Position numbers and translations under genes: made by a program. The notes beneath the pieces were generated by a model. It was not told the origin of the DNA and did no database searches. It saw only the letters and a program-made list of their open reading frames with translations. 64,000 nt of DNA from Pseudo-nitzschia pungens (Eukaryota; Bacillariophyta; Bacillariophyceae; Bacillariales; Bacillariaceae): assembly GCA_037355855.1 (NCBI GenBank), contig CM074758.1, forward strand, positions 1,833,001 through 1,897,000, written 5' to 3'. Positions 22,496 through 33,860 of the stretch are shown one piece after another (the stretch's first letter is position 1; every line of letters starts with the position of its first letter).

Positions 22496-23584
22496 ATGAG
22501 GGGGGCGACGGTGCGTCGTTTGATTCTCGTGGCAATCTGCATCAACGCGTTTTGCGAGTGGCGGGCAGTGACGTCGTTTCCGTTTGGAAAGAGCTCGGCG
22601 GTTTCGTTTGCGTTGGAATCCACAAAGAATGCGGATCGGATCATCGACGCGACCCTGGACCAACCCTTCACCAGCACAAGCAAAAGCACAAGAACAAGCA
22701 CAAGCACAAGCACAAGCACCTGTAGTTCGACAACCCACGACGATTGTCAAATCGGCAGCGCGAAAGAGAACAACGAATCCAGATTGTCGTGTCGGGTTTT
22801 GGGATTTTACCCATTCCCGACCCCTCCACCCAAGGGACCCTTGGGATGGCTGCTCAAAGACACCCACCAAGCCATCATGGTGACATCGACAACATCGAAA
22901 TCGAAATCGAAATCGAAATCGAAATCGAAATCGACATCGACATCGAAATCGACATCGACATCGAAATCGAAATCGACATCAACGACACACAACTCGCGGA
23001 AGCAACGGACGAAAAAGACGATCCTGTTGTTGGATTTCATGACAAAGGGTGGCGCTTCCCATCCGGTCTGGTACGACGAACTGGTGAAATGGAACGTGTT
23101 CTTGGGCGGGAACATCGAGGGAGAGATCCGGCTGAAAGTATTGGGGAAACAACGAGAGGCGCGTGGGAGCGCGATGGCGACGATCGCCTGCGCAGGGAAT
23201 GAAAACAACAGAAACGACAGCTACAGCAACAACAGCTACAACAGCAACAGCAACATCACGACGGCTTGGTGGAAGGACGGGCTCGGATTGGATCCAGAGT
23301 CGTCGTCAGTGACGAAGCGTCTGATCGATTTTGCGGAGTCCTACGATTGCGAAATGAATCTGTACCGCAACAACTGTCGCATGTTTGCGGCGCGAATGGA
23401 ACGAGAGGTGCATCGCTTGAATCTGGAGGGCGAGAAAGACCACGACCGAGATTGGTCCTATCGGTACGAAATGGTGGTGGCCGATGTGCGTTGTTGGTTG
23501 CGGATTTTGGGAGCTGGCGTGTTTCCATTGTTGTATCCGTCGGCGGTAGTATTACTACTGGACGAAGGGTGCTGGAATCGATGA
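22496..23584 (+). CDS. Signal-peptide protein with Lys/Ser/Thr repeats, unknown function
   Basis: This is a 362-residue uninterrupted frame starting with an ATG. The N-terminal ~28 residues are a signal peptide (RRLILVAICINAFC) followed by AVTSFPFG, which could act as a plastid ASAF-type junction, so the product is secreted or plastid-directed. Two low-complexity blocks follow, Thr/Ser-rich at about 60-80 and a Lys-Ser/Thr-Ser alternation at about 133-165, the latter encoded by TCGAAA/TCGACA hexamers. The second half looks globular: TILLLDFMTKGGASHPVWYDEL, then AESYDCEMNLYRNNCRMFA with closely spaced cysteines and a hydrophobic stretch near the end. I do not recognise the fold. Confidence 0.7.
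   Translation: MRGATVRRLILVAICINAFCEWRAVTSFPFGKSSAVSFALESTKNADRIIDATLDQPFTSTSKSTRTSTSTSTSTCSSTTHDDCQIGSAKENNESRLSCRVLGFYPFPTPPPKGPLGWLLKDTHQAIMVTSTTSKSKSKSKSKSKSTSTSKSTSTSKSKSTSTTHNSRKQRTKKTILLLDFMTKGGASHPVWYDELVKWNVFLGGNIEGEIRLKVLGKQREARGSAMATIACAGNENNRNDSYSNNSYNSNSNITTAWWKDGLGLDPESSSVTKRLIDFAESYDCEMNLYRNNCRMFAARMEREVHRLNLEGEKDHDRDWSYRYEMVVADVRCWLRILGAGVFPLLYPSAVVLLLDEGCWNR
22886..22980 (+). repeat. Hexanucleotide TCGAAA/TCGACA tandem array (coding)
   Basis: About 15 tandem six-base units alternate between AAATCG and ACATCG and encode Lys-Ser and Thr-Ser dipeptides in the protein at 22496-23584. The array is probably length-polymorphic. Confidence 0.9.
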
Positions 23585-24094
23585 TGATGGTTCGACACGA
23601 TGGCAGTTAAGTTCCGTGTTACTCTATATAAGGTGAGAACCAATCGACACCTTTCGATGCATTCTGTGTCAATGCTTCGATTGTCTTCGCTCATATCAAT
23701 ATCAACGATTGGATTAATGAATACACCGTGAAGGTAGCGATTCAATTTCTCAAAAGATTTCGCTTAGGTAATTTTTTAAAAATTAGTTGTATTGCGTTGT
23801 TAGGCATTGCGATACGTATCTTCTTCGAACGGCAACCCCTGTTGCCTTTGCTATTATTTATAAATGTCTGTTTTTCTTTCGATTCTGTACACTTCATATA
23901 GAGCTGCCTTGGAGTAGCTATCCTCTTAGCTTTCGATTCCCCTCTTATTTTGTTGTTTTTTCTCTTTTTTTTGACAAACCTTGGAAATGCAATACGTACA
24001 CACAAAATTCATGAAAAGACATAAAAATTACATAGAAGTTTTTGGAACGTTAACCCCGGCTGACTTGTTTTTTTGTGGTTCCATTTTTCCTTTC
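23585..24094. other. Convergent intergenic region
   Basis: This is AT-rich sequence between two converging stop codons, with no gene or repeat of note. Confidence 0.6.
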
Positions 24095-24718
24095 CTACAA
24101 TTCATCCACAGTTACCTCTTCCTCGCCACCGATTACTTCTTCTTCACTAATTACTTCTTCTTCGGAAGAAGTTTCTTCGACCTCAACGACGGGCTCTGGT
24201 TCCTCAACGACTGCGGGTTTTTCAAAGACATGAATCGACCCACTTCCTTTGGCACCTGCGGCACTCAAATCGAAGACCGACGTCGCGTACCCAAGTTTGT
24301 TCAACGCCAACAAGGTTGCCAGGAGGAATATGCACGCCACGACAAAATTTTCGATACCACGCTTTTGTCGGTTCTCGACCATCTTTTTGGAGACTTCGAC
24401 CTCCGGCTTGGTTTCGGCATCGGCATCGGCATCTGCATCGCCGGGTTTTTCGTCTGCGGTCGCCGGATCGGTTTCGTCGGTGGTCGACTCCGGGGTTTCC
24501 ACGGGGGCTTCTTCTTCTTCTTTGATTTCACTAGGTTCAGGAGTAGCAGTAGAATCATCTTGAGATTCCTTCTTCGGAGTCTGCGGGTCTAGGTCCGGTG
24601 CATATTTGTCATCGACTTCTTCCTCCATTTCATCGTCGTAGCTCGGAGCAACCGATATCTTCCGAGGACTGCAAAAGCCCTGCATGAGCTTCGCGATGGG
24701 GTTTTGTTCTTCCGTCAT
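24095..24718 (-). CDS. Acidic single-span membrane protein, unknown function
   Basis: This is a 207-residue protein with its start at the ATG at 24718; an upstream in-frame TTG is not a likely start. A strongly Glu/Asp/Pro/Thr-rich N-terminal ~110 residues is followed by a basic patch (KKMVENRQKRG) and one membrane helix, FVVACIFLLATLLALNKLG. A second acidic C-terminal tail carries repeated SEEE/GGEEE units. No signal peptide precedes the acidic part, so the helix itself probably anchors the protein; positive residues before the helix suggest the N terminus stays cytosolic. I do not recognise the family. Confidence 0.7.
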   Translation of the reverse strand: MTEEQNPIAKLMQGFCSPRKISVAPSYDDEMEEEVDDKYAPDLDPQTPKKESQDDSTATPEPSEIKEEEEAPVETPESTTDETDPATADEKPGDADADADAETKPEVEVSKKMVENRQKRGIENFVVACIFLLATLLALNKLGYATSVFDLSAAGAKGSGSIHVFEKPAVVEEPEPVVEVEETSSEEEVISEEEVIGGEEEVTVDEL

Positions 24719-25893
24719 GTTTGCGGTTTTCAACTTCCAAGATGTTCGTTGTTTGATTTATTGTTGGATGAAAGCAACTGAGATAATGCAAGTTGGATTC
24801 TCAACTCTAGTTGGTTTCGTCAAGGGTGGGAATTAGGATGGGTGGTGTGTGTGCCGATGCACTATGGATCAGTCTTGATTGCAGTGCAGAACGAAGACAT
24901 CTCGAAACCGGACGAACAAACAGAAGAAACGTTCTACCGTTGGTTTTTTGACTACGGGGTGCCGGTAGATTGTACACATTTGCAATCACAAAAAAAGGAA
25001 GAAGAACTAGTTTTTCGAGACTTGAAGTGAGAATTTCGATGTCATCTGTTTTTAGAGAGAGGGTTTCATATTGTAAACTGCCCATTAGTCATCAAAAGCG
25101 GTTACCAAGCGTAGTAAGGTCTTCAACTTCCGTTGTCATCCAACGGACCCGAAGCTCTGTATTTTGAACTCATTTTTTGGACGGAAACACTGTTTCTTGG
25201 AAATCGTTCCTTACGGGATAAGTAAATGTACACGTAACGTTGCTTTGAAGTACCGGTACGAAGTACGAAGTAAGGTACAAGCTTCATAATCGAGGATCCA
25301 TCGCTCTTTTATTATTTTCAGCTCCGATGCACGTGTGGTTATGATGGTTCATGCTACCATCACGAGTACTGTGGTAAGCGTGTGGAGTTGTAAGTGACCG
25401 TAACGTTTTTTTCGATGATTATGTAACTGAAATAACTGTATTTACCGATTACGACATAAGATCTTACCTCATTTGTGATCATTTTTAATGGCTTCCACAG
25501 AATTAAGTGTTTTTCACTCGTTTTTAATAGTTCACTTTCTCGTAGAACCCTACTGCGAAAAACTTTTTTTGACCATTTTTTCACTTTTCTCCACCCTCAG
25601 ACTCCCTCTTCTGCCGATGTAAGAGCTACGGTACGTTCTAAAAATGTTATGCAATTCTAATTTTTACAACTCCACTACCCACTACGTACCTAATTCCCGA
25701 GAATCTACCGCGTCCCGAACTCGTTCCCTCATCATCTCAAAAAATGAACACAACGACGAAGAAGAAGTCAAGAAGTATGTAAGGTTAAGGCTTTCTTACT
25801 GGTGTCGTCATCGGTCAGTGAGAAACATCATCATCGAACGTCGAACCTGCCCGCAAGAACATACCGGTAGGATTAAATAATCTTGTTGTCATA
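24719..25893. other. Divergent intergenic region
   Basis: There are about 1.2 kb between divergent starts, AT-rich, with scattered CGGTACGAAG-type words and TAAGGTTA at 25780. The short open frames lack any support. Confidence 0.55.
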
Positions 25894-26295
25894 ATGCAAC
25901 GAACGGAACCCACCAAAAGCTTCACAATGTTGTCCCGAAATCAAAGTCTTCAAGCAATTCTGCCATTATTGTGCATTCTCCTCATTTCGATCAGTGGGGT
26001 TGAATCATTCCAGGCTGGCCCAAGATTGACGAAGAACGATCTATCGACATCCTCAGTTCCCTCCAATCCGTTACCTTTTCCTTCTTCGTCATTGGCGACC
26101 GAGTTGAATGCCAAGAAAAAAGTTGTACAGGAGGAACCTGAGAGAGAGGAGAAAAATGCACTCGGATTATTCATTGTATACATGACACCATGGAGAAATC
26201 CAAACTCGATTTTCGTCTACATGTTCGGAATTATCTACGCTCTTGGCAAGTATAGCGAAGCCCAGCACATCGCGAGAGACAGTGGCCTCTTGTAA
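25894..26295 (+). CDS. Small plastid-directed membrane protein, unknown function
   Basis: This is a 133-residue protein. The second ATG (25927) is also a plausible start. A hydrophobic signal (AILPLLCILLISISG) ends in VESFQAGP, an ASAF-like junction with Phe39, followed by a Ser/Pro-rich transit-like stretch. The mature part has a charged helix (VQEEPEREEKN) and a hydrophobic C-terminal region, LGLFIVYMTPWRNPNSI plus FVYMFGIIYALGKY, giving one or two short membrane segments. The size and layout resemble small thylakoid or envelope subunits, but I recognise no named family. Confidence 0.7.
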   Translation: MQRTEPTKSFTMLSRNQSLQAILPLLCILLISISGVESFQAGPRLTKNDLSTSSVPSNPLPFPSSSLATELNAKKKVVQEEPEREEKNALGLFIVYMTPWRNPNSIFVYMFGIIYALGKYSEAQHIARDSGLL

Positions 26296-26658
26296 GAAAT
26301 AAGCAAAACTCGCAATTGACCGACACAGAGAACAAAGCGATAGAATGCTATGGCTGTACAAGATTCGATTCATTACCACAATGGAAAGAAAGCATAATCA
26401 TGGACGACTGCTGCTGTGATCAGCATATGCACCTACGACATACTTCCAGATTATTTTTGGAGTCGCCGTACGGGGTTTTGGGTGTACCTAATTTTGTAGA
26501 TGAATTTTAATATGCCATCATTCGAGTGCACATCTCTAAGTTTTCGACTGCCGACTGTACACGTAGAAACCGACATTCTAGTTGGGATAATGACATTCAT
26601 CAACGCATTTCAAATTCTATTCCTATAATAGTAGTTAGCAATATATTTATGGTCTAAT
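26296..26658. other. Convergent intergenic region
   Basis: This AT-rich gap lies between the 3' ends of the small plastid protein and the epimerase gene. No gene is seen. Confidence 0.6.
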
Positions 26659-27815
26659 CTAAAGCTTCTCAGGCTTCAAGACGAGAACACCCTCCCACGA
26701 AGATCCCGCATCCAAAGTGACGGGGTCAAATTTGACAGATTCGACGCAAACGAAGTTGTTGAATCCCATGCCTTCGTCTCCGTAAGGGTTCCACAAGACA
26801 GTGTCTTCCCAGCCGGCTTCGTTCACAACATTGAGGGCCTTGCCACTTCCGGTGTCCTTGAGGACAGGGTCGTTGACTCCCTTGTAAACACGGTCGTATT
26901 CCTCCGTGATGGTAATGCTGCTTCGGTCTTCGGTCTGCATCTCACCACCATCGCCGGCCAATTTGTTCAAGAACTCCTTGCCCTCGAAGGATCCGCTGAT
27001 TTCCAGGTTCTCCAAAGCGGAAACGGTGAAGTAGGAGTGCAATGCGGCTTGGAAGTCGAACGAATCTTCCGCTCCGGTGTTCTGGACGTTCATGTTGGTC
27101 TTGAGTTCGTCGTCACCCAATTCAACAGAGAATCGGCAGGCGAATTCCTTGTCCCACATTTCCTTGGTGTAGTCTGAAGGGAGCATTTCGAGTTCGACGG
27201 TTGTGTCGGTCGAAGAGACTACGGACCAGTTGACATTACGGGCAAATCCGTGTTGTTGGATCTCACCCGGTCCGAACTAAGAATTAGGCACAAATGCGCG
27301 GCGTTCAACTGTTAGATTTCAAGAGAGGATCATTTCGAACGATAAAAATTCCTTTGAACGATAAAAATTCCTCGACAATTGGCAGAACAACAGAGACGTG
27401 AAAGAGTGCTCACCTGAGGCCAGCAGTGGGAAAGACCTCCAGAAATAGGCTTCGATCCGTCCATCTTGGCATCCGGTCGGACGGCGATGAATTCGGTTCC
27501 CTCGGCATCCTTGAAGGATGTCACGACACCTCCGAACAAGTAAACCTCGGCGGAAGCACCCGACTCGGAAACGAGACGAACGTACTCGAGACCCTCGTCG
27601 TTTGTCATCAAACCGGAATCGGCGGTGGCGACCGCAACGGAATCATCGAGACCACGCTTTTCGGCCCATGCGGTGCGGCTGGCGATCTTTTGTGCTCGTC
27701 GGGAAGCCTGCAAGACAACAGAGGTTCGGCCGGAAGAGGGGCCTTGGACGGTGAAGGCCGAAGCAACCGAGGCGCACGATGCGATAGCAGCGATAGAGGC
27801 AAGCGAAAACTTCAT
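26659..27815 (-). CDS. Plastid glucose-6-phosphate 1-epimerase (two exons)
   Basis: This aldose-1-epimerase-superfamily enzyme interconverts the alpha and beta anomers of glucose 6-phosphate. Exon 1 is 27414-27815 and exon 2 is 26659-27276; the intron 27277-27413 (CAG|GTGAGC...TTAG) is phase 0. The product is 339 residues. The leader MKFSLASIAAIASCASVASA|F is a textbook diatom bipartite plastid signal with Phe21 at +1, followed by a basic transit region. YLFGGVVTSFKD and PISGGLSHCWPQ lead across the junction into FGPGEIQQHGFARNVNW, the conserved GHGFAR-like active-site block with its catalytic His. The later VLWNPYGDEGMGF is also typical. Likely work is at the entry of plastid or periplastid sugar phosphate metabolism. 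The first ATG at 27815 is clear. Confidence 0.92.
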
Positions 27816-28466
27816 TGTGGATTCTCGTTTTTCTTTGTTATGGCGGAGACGCATGTGTTCCATGCAGTTCCATATGAAAATACCGCACACCGTACGAAAT
27901 CCTGTGACACGTTCGGGATGAAACGAATGAATCTCAATCTGAATCAATGAAAGATCTACGTTCCGTATGAAGAGTACGAGCATCACGGGGAGCCGTTGAC
28001 GATGATTTCGATGATGATTGAGATTCGTTGTTTCGGGGGCGTACGTACGCGTTTTGTCCGTGACTCACGTCTTATCAAACGCGATTCAGGAAGTGGAGGT
28101 CGAAGTGGTCGATTACGAAAACACAAACAATTTTTCCACTCGTGTTTGTTTGCTCAGGATCTGGGCGGCCTCCTTGATCTTCTTGGTTCTAACGGTGTCA
28201 TGGTGGTGAGTTCCGAGTAAGGATACGATAAGGTCATTGGTCGTGTACGACAGATCGATCCTCTTTGTTGTTGGTTTGCATCCTAAAAGCTTTCACTTCA
28301 ATCCCCAACGACTCCGCTCTAACTTCTTCCTGGTCTTTGAAAAAAAAAAAGGACAAACAACGCCAGAAATCGAAACGCTCACATACCAAAGCATTTTTTT
28401 TAGCACCAGTACCAGCGCCATCGCATTCCCCATTCCACGCTCCGCTCCGAATCAATACATACCACA
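27816..28466. other. Divergent intergenic region
   Basis: This lies between the divergent starts of the epimerase and a small membrane protein. No gene is supported. A poly-A run (28340-28350) and A/T-rich words lie upstream of the plus-strand gene. Confidence 0.6.
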
Positions 28467-29112
28467 ATGACCGACGTCGAATCGTCTGGCGCATCGAGAG
28501 GAAACAGCAGGCCGAACAATCCGTATTCGGATTCTACGCGGTCGAGTTCGCGATGGGATCCCATCAACGTGTTGTGGCGAACGCTGTGGATAGGTGTGTC
28601 TCTGCACCTCTTGCATCGCATGGATGCCTACCACACAATACTGCACTCGCCCGAGGTTAGCCACGGGTGGTTCAAACTTGGACTCGCCGCCAGTATCGGT
28701 GAGTTTCGCAACGAATTCGTTCCGGAATGGTGTCTATAGACACCGTGATACGAGTCTCTCATGCTTCTGCCGTCCTTTGATTCGTGTGCAACAATTTCTT
28801 TATTTATAAAAAAAAAATCTGCCAGCCTTGTTTTCGATCAAGGGATACGTCGAAATGTACACGGGCAAGCTGAAAAAGCAGGAAGTGAGCTACAAGGCGA
28901 TCCCGCAGTTGACCCACGCAGCGATCTTTTTCCTATTTCTATCGGGAATCGCTTTTCACGTTGCACTCTGGCCGGTGTACGGGGCCAAATCAATGTTCAT
29001 TATGTTCCTGGTGGGGGCGTTCCTGCTGAATTTCTGTCTGATGTTTCCGACCATTGTTCAAAATATTGTCGCAATCGCGGTGTTCACCTTTTTCCTCCAG
29101 GAATATCGATAG
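28467..29112 (+). CDS. Small multi-span membrane protein, unknown function (two exons)
   Basis: Exons 28467-28698 and 28826-29112 join across a phase-1 intron (GTGAGT...CTGCCAG, 127 bases), giving 172 residues. The N-terminal 28 residues are Ser/Asn/Arg-rich and polar. Hydrophobic segments follow at VLWRTLWIGVSLHLLH, WFKLGLAASIALFSI (created by the splice), AAIFFLFLSGIAFHVALW and SMFIMFLVGAFLLNF with IVAIAVFTFFL, so about four to five spans. It has no signal peptide. The splice keeps the second hydrophobic segment intact, which supports the model. I recognise no family. Confidence 0.75.
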
Positions 29113-29864
29113 ACCGGAAAACGCGCAATCGCGGCAGTCGGCATCTAGAGAAGTACGTACCAAACAGTCGGCATGACATGGGAAATCAATCCACTCGAGA
29201 GGTTTTCGTGCCCGCGAAATTGGAATCAATCATTCACACGTGGTGTTACTAAATTCGACAAAAGCAAAAGCCGACTTGCGACCTTGGCACGACTAAATAG
29301 AATTTGTAATTCACGATAGAAGAATAAAGTTGTTGAAAATTCAGCTGCCTCGAATCGCCACAAACGGAAGATCGAGGAGCAAGTAGAACCATCAGCACTG
29401 TCACCGCAGGCAGGAAGAAAAGTGCTACTACTACTTCGCAATTGCAGAAAACGACAAGATCCAATTTGCATCACTTCGTGATGTTGCTACATGTTGTTGT
29501 TGCTCGATGGTTGTGAGGTGCGCATTTTCTTCTTGCCTTTATTCACACACCGTCCGGTGTATTAGAATGTTTCAAATGAAAAACTTCGGTGCAGAAGTTT
29601 GTGCAGAAATGTTGGAAAGGATGTTGTTGAAACAGAGAGAAAGAACAGTGAATCTTGTCAATTGTCTCGTTGTCTTGATCCAAAGCTTTGAGTGTTGCGA
29701 AACTGGGTATTTACCAAAATTGGTTGTTGGAGTTGGTAAGATTACTACGACTATTACTAGTAATAGTACTACTAGCGATGAGGCCAGCAGCAGTTTCGAC
29801 TCAACTTTCGTGCTGCGTGTGTTCTGGCGGCCATCGGCGGAAGGTCTTCGACCTTCCCATGAAA
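29113..29864. other. Intergenic region
   Basis: No gene is supported. A 136-codon frame at 29507-29914 has mixed composition and overlaps a better candidate on the other strand. A (ACT/AGT)n-rich patch lies around 29740-29775. Confidence 0.5.
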
Positions 29865-30110
29865 TTAGCGCATCGATGAGATCCCTTGGTGTTTCTTGTC
29901 CAAGAAAGGAGTGACGTCTTTCGCCTCCTGCGTCAGCTTGAAAACCTCACCAGCAGTGACAAAGATCGATTCCAATTCAATCCGATGTTGTTCGTCTCCT
30001 TCTTGTTCCTCAAATGCCACTTTCTTGTTTGAAGTTCTTGTCCCGCTGGCTTTCAATGCTGCTGTGTTTGTGCTTGCATCCTTTGTCTTCAATCTGCCAT
30101 TATAGTACAT
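29865..30110 (-). CDS. Possible small soluble protein
   Basis: This is an 81-codon frame starting with an ATG, with a balanced, protein-like composition: KKVAFEEQEGDEQHRIELE followed by TAGEVFKLTQEAKDV, predicted helical. No domain, signal or membrane segment is seen, and no neighbour supports it. It may be a real small gene or chance. Confidence 0.3.
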   Translation of the reverse strand: MYYNGRLKTKDASTNTAALKASGTRTSNKKVAFEEQEGDEQHRIELESIFVTAGEVFKLTQEAKDVTPFLDKKHQGISSMR

Positions 30111-30766
30111 CTAACAAGTTTCAGTGCAATGGTTTCCTGTGCACTCTGTTGGTCAGTCCCTCCAACTGCTCTTGAAATTCTCAAAATGATGCCAAAGGAG
30201 GCATTTAAGTGTGACCACTCGTGTCAGCTTGCGCTTCCTTGTACTTGTACCAGTAAGATTTACCGGTAGGAGTATGGATTGTGAGTTTTTTGTGGACCAC
30301 CAGGTCATGAAGTCGGTCTGTTTGTACGACCGCGCTTTAAGTCCCGGTCTTCTTAGCAAGCACGATTGCGAAATACGGTAAGTTAGGCCCAAACATCATC
30401 TCTCATCTCCGATGTTTTTAGTTTCGAAGGCTCATACGGGTAGCCTTACGAGTATTTTACCAGTACGTTCATACTGAATCGAAATCGAGAAGGCTCAAAT
30501 CAGGCCCAACCCAAGGCGGAAAGGGAATTGGATACCAAAGATTGATGGCCAAGAGTCAAGAGGGACTACGGTACGTACGGTATCAATCAAGCAAGGAACG
30601 AGTTGCCATGAAAAGCCAGAAGCCAAAAGGACGGATCGATCGTTCATTCCATTCCGTTGACGGAGGGCAAGGTTACCTACCTTATCTGGTATATTTCTTG
30701 CTGCTCGGTACACGCAGTAATTACCTTGCGTGTACTCCAATCGCTCTACGGTATTGACGATCGATC
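30111..30766. other. Intergenic region
   Basis: This stretch contains scattered ACCGGT/CGGTACG words and an AAGGTTACC near 30670. The last 100 bases precede the Nudix-like gene. No gene is supported. Confidence 0.55.
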
Positions 30767-32218
30767 ATGTCGCGCAAGAGCGGACAAGATCAATCGGCCT
30801 GGCAGATGCCATCGATTCACGCCTTTGTGGGCGAGTACGGACCCTTCAAGGCGAAAGGATTTGGTCCCATCGAAGACACCTTGATTTGGCTGTGCAACAC
30901 CGCAACCAATGACGACGACGACGAAACGACACGGCGGCACGCCATGTATCCCCTGGCGGCTCCGATCCAGGCGGCGTTGGTTCGACAGGCGGAATCGAGA
31001 TTTGCCACCGTCTTGGTGGTGGACCTTCGCGACGTCTTCGAATCCCTCGACGAGTACCGCGAGGCCCTGGCGAAGGAGGAAGAGACGGTGGAACTCACCA
31101 AGGCGCTGGGCAAAAAGTTGATCCGGCTCTTCCAAAAGCTCCTCCTGCACGGGGTGGCCATGGCGGCCGAGGGAGACCTCTGTCCGCTGCTCCTCAAGGT
31201 GTACGAGGCCCTCGAACGCATCGATGCGACCTACAAACTCGAGGAAAACAACACCGTTTCCGAGCTGTGGCTCTTGCGGCCGGAACTGTCGAACAGATAC
31301 GTCAATGCGCAGTGCGTGGTCGAGGAGGGCGCCCGCCGCAGAGAGCATCCGGTCCAGCTCAACCTGGTGTACCCGTCGGGGGCAACCAACAAGGTTTCGG
31401 TTCTCAAGGCCTTCTTTCCCAACCTGGGGACGGAAATCGTCGCCGACGGTCCCATCCGCAACTGGTGTACCCTCGTTGCGCAGCGCAGGGACGCGAAACG
31501 AACGCCCAAGGAATACGATCCGGAATTTTGCAACGACCTCGGAAAGATGCTGTTCGCGTCCGAAATGAAGGTCGAGATGAATCGGTATTCCAAGCAGTAC
31601 GAACGAAACTGCACCGAAATGACCCCCGACCTGTTGGAAATTCTGGAACCCGAGGACGACGAGGACGACGCCGACGGGGACGCGGCGGGATCGATCGATT
31701 GGTCCGCCTGCGAGCACCACGTCGGTGGTCTCCTCCTGCGGGGGAACCGCTGCGTCCTGGTCCGATCGGTGGATCGCGAGTGGGAGGGAATGCGGATACC
31801 CTCCGTGGTCCCCTTCCCCGGGGAGACCCCCCACGAGGCGGCCGTTCGGGCCGTGGAGGAATTCGCGGAGGTCGATCCCTCCGAGCTGAGGCCCCTGCCC
31901 CTCGTTCTCCCGGTGGCCCTGTACGCCCCCAACGGCCGGCCCGTTCGGGTCGACCTGTATCCGTTGTACGCGAACTCCCCGCCTCCGGGCGAGGTCGGGG
32001 ACGGGGAAGACGAGGAGGACCCGTACGATTGGTACACATTTGCGCGGGCCGTCGCCAAGCTGGATCCGGCGTCGGCGTCCGGTCTGCGGACCCTGGCGCT
32101 GGCTCTCCGACAGGCGTCCCGGGTTGGATTGGTCCCCTCGCAATGGGGCGGGGTCTTTGGACAAGAATGGCGAGATCCCGCAGAAAGCACCACCCCGGCG
32201 GTGGTTGCCGGGCAGTAG
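30767..32218 (+). CDS. Nudix-like protein with degenerate Nudix box
   Basis: This is an uninterrupted 483-residue protein. The C-terminal ~170 residues look like a Nudix fold: HHVGGLLLRGNRCVLVRSV (first strands), a box region PFPGETPHEAAVRAVEEFAEV that aligns only loosely with GX5EX7REUXEEXGU, then VALYAPNGRPVRVDLYPL. The arginine is present but the flanking Glu pattern is shifted, so catalysis is doubtful. The N-terminal 280 residues are helical and include LVVDLRDVFESLDEY, LGKKLIRLFQKLLLHGVA and LLLKVYEALERID; I recognise no family for them. A short acidic linker (EDDEDDADGD) separates the halves. There is no targeting signal. Confidence 0.68.
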   Translation: MSRKSGQDQSAWQMPSIHAFVGEYGPFKAKGFGPIEDTLIWLCNTATNDDDDETTRRHAMYPLAAPIQAALVRQAESRFATVLVVDLRDVFESLDEYREALAKEEETVELTKALGKKLIRLFQKLLLHGVAMAAEGDLCPLLLKVYEALERIDATYKLEENNTVSELWLLRPELSNRYVNAQCVVEEGARRREHPVQLNLVYPSGATNKVSVLKAFFPNLGTEIVADGPIRNWCTLVAQRRDAKRTPKEYDPEFCNDLGKMLFASEMKVEMNRYSKQYERNCTEMTPDLLEILEPEDDEDDADGDAAGSIDWSACEHHVGGLLLRGNRCVLVRSVDREWEGMRIPSVVPFPGETPHEAAVRAVEEFAEVDPSELRPLPLVLPVALYAPNGRPVRVDLYPLYANSPPPGEVGDGEDEEDPYDWYTFARAVAKLDPASASGLRTLALALRQASRVGLVPSQWGGVFGQEWRDPAESTTPAVVAGQ

Positions 32219-33860
32219 ACGGTTGTCGTTTTTGGCGGCGCTAGAATAATATTTGATTCCGTGAATTCAACACCACCACCACCAACAACAACAACTACAG
32301 TACCCGACTTTCTCCCAATTTACGAATTGCAGTAGTTTCGTTTTCCTTTGGCAGCCCTCGGAATCCAAAGCTTGGTCGAAACGGCCGAACAAATCTCGAG
32401 GCCCATCATCATCGTTGCGATCAAGAAACCCAGGCGAGATCCCGAGTTTGGATGGTGCGAACGCGATGCATCCCGATGCTGCTCGGGCGCGTTTCGTGTT
32501 CGAGCAACAAGCAAAGCAAACGTCCCGACTCGCGTCGCCTTGCTGCTGAATGAATCAATTCGCGAGCAGAGAGGTTGCGACACTCGCACCGCCACCCCCT
32601 TCGGATGCATCCTGCAGCGCGCAAGGAGTTGGATGAGTCGAATAACAACTCCTCTGTTAGTGCCACGACACTAAGGGCACTTCTCAAACCAAACCACCAC
32701 TCTCAGATCCCTTTTGAGTGTTTTCGTGCCCGATGTCGATAATTTGGGCCTCAGTTAATACACTATCATAGTACTAGAAGAAGCATGGTTGGATTTGGTA
32801 TACGAAACTACTAACAGGGGACCTGTAGGCACGGGTGAAGCCCTCTTGGATTGTGGGATCTCCGGGGATTAGTAGGGAAACCCACTCAGAACGAACACGT
32901 CGTCTTCGCTTCAGCCAGTAGGTAGCTGCTGCACAGATAGTATCTTCTTGTGCGAAGAAGAAAGCTTTGGAAAAGTACGGCACGCTACTACTAGTACTGC
33001 TGATAGACATCACACTTCCGTGTCCGCACCTTCTTGATTCACTTCCAGCACTTTGGAAAAGTAGAGGAGGCAAGCAAAGCTTCACTTTTGCATGCATCAC
33101 GATATCGTTTTCAAACTCGATCACAAACCCGGAGATGAATGTTAAAAATCTAGTAAGTACCAAATACCAAAACAAACAAAACACCAGCAAATCTTGCTTG
33201 CATCTCTTTTGTGTGACGATCGACATAGGACACCATGATTACTGGTGTTTGTACATCAGAATATCATTCTGGAGTCTCCTTTTGACACCATGCCAGCACC
33301 AGCAGTATCGTGACACCAGGCAGCAGAGATTTGTCCTGCCAGCAGGGTTTTCTCTTCACCACCACCACCAGTACTAGTATCAGCACCAATTGACACGCCA
33401 AAAGAAGAACACCACAAGCTGAACAACAAGATAACCCAATCATCTACGTATTGTTTCCCATAAATAAAAGTGGCTTGGACAAAGAACCTGACTCCATGGA
33501 GTGGAACATGTACTCATACAATTACTAGTTGTCCCAACAATCATTCTGTTTACCGCACGACGGCGCCCAGAACAAAGTAAGATACTACGTACTAACTAAC
33601 CTTAACTTACTTACACTTCGTATTTTTCTGGTCTAGACTGTCTGTCATCTGTCCCACGAGTCCTGGTTGCCACCGTTAATCACTTGTTGATTTCGATGAT
33701 TGATTCGCCCGACATAAATTTTTTTTTTGTTCGAAACAATCATCTCTCGAAAAAGTCTATCGATCTTGACATGAACATCATCCATACCACCGTCCACTGC
33801 CCTGCAACGAAAATTGTAAAACGCGACTCCTTCTCTTGAGATCGATACAGAATCATCTTG
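32219..33860. other. Intergenic region
   Basis: About 1.6 kb lie between two genes. Minus-strand sequence at 32320-32420 is open and contains a hydrophobic patch (GFLIATMMMGLEI) before a basic end, but no start or second motif makes it a gene. A CACCAC/CACCAG-rich patch lies at about 33290-33390 and TAACCTTA at 33597. Confidence 0.45.

Noticed and set aside
32320..32690. A small membrane-protein gene on the minus strand
   Set aside because: There is one hydrophobic patch but no convincing start, motif or coherent frame across the stretch.
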